Of a stretch of DNA of 6,486 nucleotides, positions 5,118 to 6,486 are shown one piece after another. The translations under genes and the position numbers were made by a program. Source of the stretch: Desulfobacterales bacterium (GTDB lineage: Bacteria; Desulfobacterota; Desulfobacteria; Desulfobacterales; SpSt-501); NCBI GenBank assembly GCA_025454275.1, contig JALOOS010000100.1, forward strand, positions 1 through 6,486, read 5' to 3'. The first letter of the stretch is position 1, and each line of letters starts with the position of its first letter. The notes under the pieces were generated by a model. The model saw nothing but the letters and a program-made list of their open reading frames with translations. It was not told where the DNA came from and did no database searches.

Positions 5118-6394
5118 GACCCGCCCCCTCGATCGGAGAGTCGCCGCTTGGCGAACCTGATGAAATGAACCATGGGGATCCGGACCGGGCACTGATAGGC
5201 GCAACAGCCGCATTCGATGCAGGCGAATAGGTCGTATGCCCTTGCCTGCGCCAGCATTCCCTTTTCGGAGAAGCCGGAGAGCAGGAAGGGCATCAAACCC
5301 ATCGGGCATGCATCCACGCACAGGCCGCATTTGATGCAGACCGCCTCCACCGGTGCGACCACCTCCCGGGGACCCTGAACGGTGATCCCCGCGACCTCTT
5401 TGGTCACCGGCAGCTCCGGGCCGGCGGCGGCGGTCCCGCTCATCGGCCCGCCGGCAATGATTTTCCCGCCCGCCTCCGGCCGGATGCCGCAGTGTTCCAG
5501 CACCGCGCGGATGGGGGTGCCGATCGCGACCCGGATGTTTTTCACGTGTCCCTCCCGGCCGGCAACGGTGAGGAACCGCTCCACCAGCGGCCGCCCCCGG
5601 CCGACGGCCGCCAGGCTCTCCACATCGAGCACCACGGCGCCGATGTCGGCGATGCGGACGCCCTGCGCGAAGGGGACCTCCCGGTTCAGGGCGCGCTTGA
5701 CCAGAAGGACGTCCACCGCCTGAGGGTATCGATTCTTGAGCGGCAGGATCTCGACCGAATCCCCCCAGGCCGCTCGGGCGGCGGCGATGGCCTCCCCGGC
5801 ACGGGCATCCACCGTGAGGATGACGCGACGGAGGTCCAGCCGCTTGCGGATGGCCGCGATACCCTCGGTGATCTCCGGGGTCTGTTCCAAGAGCAGCCGG
5901 CCGCGGCTGGAAAGAAGCGGCTCGATATCCAGGGCGTTGACGATCAGGGTCGTGACGCGGCGCGCTGCGGCGGCCTCGAGTTTGGCGGCGAGCGGAACTG
6001 TAAGGCGGTCGAAATCGACGACCCCCGCCGCCCCCAGGGCCGCGAGGCTCTCCTCCTCCGCCGGGGGGTCTGCCGGCGTGGCCAGTCCGTCGGATTCGAT
6101 CACGACGGCCGGGGCGGCCGGCCCGTTGAGGGTCGGAAAATGTTTGATGAGCTCCGCCACTTTTCCCGACACGGGGGCATGAATCGACGCCCCGTGCGGG
6201 GTGGGGCTCTCACCGATGAGCTGGCCGACTCGGACCGGGTCGTTTTTCTTGACCCGCGGGACGCAAGCCCCGCCCTGGTCCTGCTGCAGAGGCACGATGG
6301 CCGCCGGCGGAGGGGGAACCGCCTCGAATGGGCTGTTCAGGCCGGTCGGTGGGCAGGAGAACTGAATGCCGCCCCGTAATTTGCCGCGTTGCAT
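5114..6394 (-). CDS. rnfC: Rnf complex subunit C with a degenerate FMN/NADH site
   Basis: This 426-residue peripheral cytoplasmic subunit is normally the NAD(H) module. Domain order matches RnfC. An N-terminal barrel-sandwich region includes V-R-V-G-Q-L-I-G (54-61) and H-A-P-V-S-G-K-V (72-79). Then come a Complex1-51K-like domain (about 115-275), an SLBB domain (about 284-325), and two C-x2-C-x2-C-x3-C-P motifs (Cys353/356/359/363 and Cys392/395/398/402) for two [4Fe-4S] clusters. The flavin/NADH loop, usually G-x-G-G-A-x-F-P-T-x-x-K, reads D-F-D-R-L-T-V-P-L-A-A-K (127-138). The usual N-G-x-E-C-E-P reads N-A-L-D-I-E-P (153-159). Both changes keep the length and the flanking matches, so a frameshift is unlikely. 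The N-terminal G-G-[IV]-H-P is G-G-I-Q-F (8-12). A weak AAAAGG lies 10 nt before the ATG. This is the first gene of the operon in the window. Confidence 0.95.
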   Translation of the reverse strand: MQRGKLRGGIQFSCPPTGLNSPFEAVPPPPAAIVPLQQDQGGACVPRVKKNDPVRVGQLIGESPTPHGASIHAPVSGKVAELIKHFPTLNGPAAPAVVIESDGLATPADPPAEEESLAALGAAGVVDFDRLTVPLAAKLEAAAARRVTTLIVNALDIEPLLSSRGRLLLEQTPEITEGIAAIRKRLDLRRVILTVDARAGEAIAAARAAWGDSVEILPLKNRYPQAVDVLLVKRALNREVPFAQGVRIADIGAVVLDVESLAAVGRGRPLVERFLTVAGREGHVKNIRVAIGTPIRAVLEHCGIRPEAGGKIIAGGPMSGTAAAGPELPVTKEVAGITVQGPREVVAPVEAVCIKCGLCVDACPMGLMPFLLSGFSEKGMLAQARAYDLFACIECGCCAYQCPVRIPMVHFIRFAKRRLSDRGGGS

Positions 6395-6404
6395 GGTGAC
6401 GATG

Positions 6405-6410
6405 CCTTTT
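6405..6410 (-). promoter_or_regulatory. Weak ribosome-binding site of rnfC
   Basis: AAAAGG on the minus strand lies 10 nt before the ATG at 6394. It is the only purine-rich stretch at a workable distance, and no better start codon is nearby. Compared with the AGGAGG sites of rnfE, rnfG and the DsrE-family gene, this is poor for the first gene of the operon. Confidence 0.4.
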
Positions 6411-6452
6411 GCCGGTTGCAGTTATAGGGGTCTTCCTTGAGGTCCGGGTTGA

Positions 6453-6481
6453 TTCCTATCCCTGAACCCCTTTCAAGTCAA
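6453..6481 (-). promoter_or_regulatory. Possible sigma70-type promoter of the rnf operon
   Basis: On the minus strand TTGACT (6476-6481) matches the -35 consensus at five of six bases. After a 17-nt spacer comes TAGGAA (6453-6458), a poor -10. An alternative -10 is TATAAC (6421-6426), which matches well but has no matching -35. The surrounding 92 nt are visibly less GC-rich than the genes and hold no coding frame that I recognise, which fits a promoter/leader region. It lies at the window edge, so upstream operator sites cannot be seen. Confidence 0.4.
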
Positions 6482-6486
6482 AGATT

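Noticed and set aside
5118..5330. N-terminal extension of rnfD up to an ATG at 5330
   Set aside because: It overlaps the rnfC Fe-S region in another frame. The expected RnfD N-terminus and an ATGA overlap place the start at 5117.
5918..6016. A frameshift or sequencing error as the cause of the odd RnfC signature
   Set aside because: Segment length is unchanged, both flanks align in one frame, and the alternative frames do not yield the missing G-G-A-x-F-P-T or E-C-E-P.
5492..6379. 295-codon open frame on the plus strand
   Set aside because: It is antisense to rnfC, with skewed Arg/Gly/Asp composition and no domain; a shadow frame.
1..6486. CRISPR arrays, tRNA/rRNA genes, insertion sequences
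   Set aside because: I saw no spaced direct repeats, no tRNA-like cloverleaf and no transposase motifs. The window is almost fully used by the minus-strand genes.

Overview
The window carries one gene cluster, read entirely on the minus strand. It looks like a high-GC, anaerobic, Gram-negative bacterium. The order rnfC-D-G-E-A-B, the long multi-cluster RnfB, and nearby RseC-like and DsrE-family genes fit a sulfate-reducing or syntrophic member of the Desulfobacterota. That placement is inference, because no phylogenetic marker lies in the window.

Reading with transcription (high to low coordinates): a short leader with a possible promoter lies at the right edge (6395-6486). It is followed by a complete Rnf-type ion-translocating oxidoreductase operon: rnfC (6394-5114), rnfD (5117-4149, ATGA overlap), rnfG (4062-3466, GTG start), rnfE (3447-2836), rnfA (2800-2222) and rnfB (2201-1377). 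An RseC/SoxR-reducing-type membrane protein follows (1270-815). Two tandem stem-loops at its 3' end precede a two-gene tail: a small DsrE-family protein (736-377) and a DUF4392 / D-glutamate-cyclase-like gene (350 to the left edge, cut by the window).

In a standard Rnf complex, ferredoxin electrons enter at RnfB, pass through Fe-S sites held by RnfA/RnfE and covalent FMNs on RnfG and RnfD, and leave to NAD+ at the RnfC flavin site while Na+ or H+ is pumped. Here RnfB, A, E and G keep their main cofactor motifs. RnfC keeps its fold and both C-terminal [4Fe-4S] motifs, but the glycine-rich FMN/NADH loop and the N-G-x-E-C-E-P signature are replaced in place, without a frameshift. RnfD also lacks the usual [ST]-G-A-T flavinylation motif and has T-Q-N-S at the equivalent place. 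RnfG keeps S-G-A-T.

The main observation is therefore an otherwise intact Rnf complex whose NAD(H) module appears to have lost its active site. It may pass ferredoxin electrons to something other than NAD+, but no alternative acceptor such as a cytochrome is encoded in the window. The long plus-strand open frames are GC-driven shadows of these genes.
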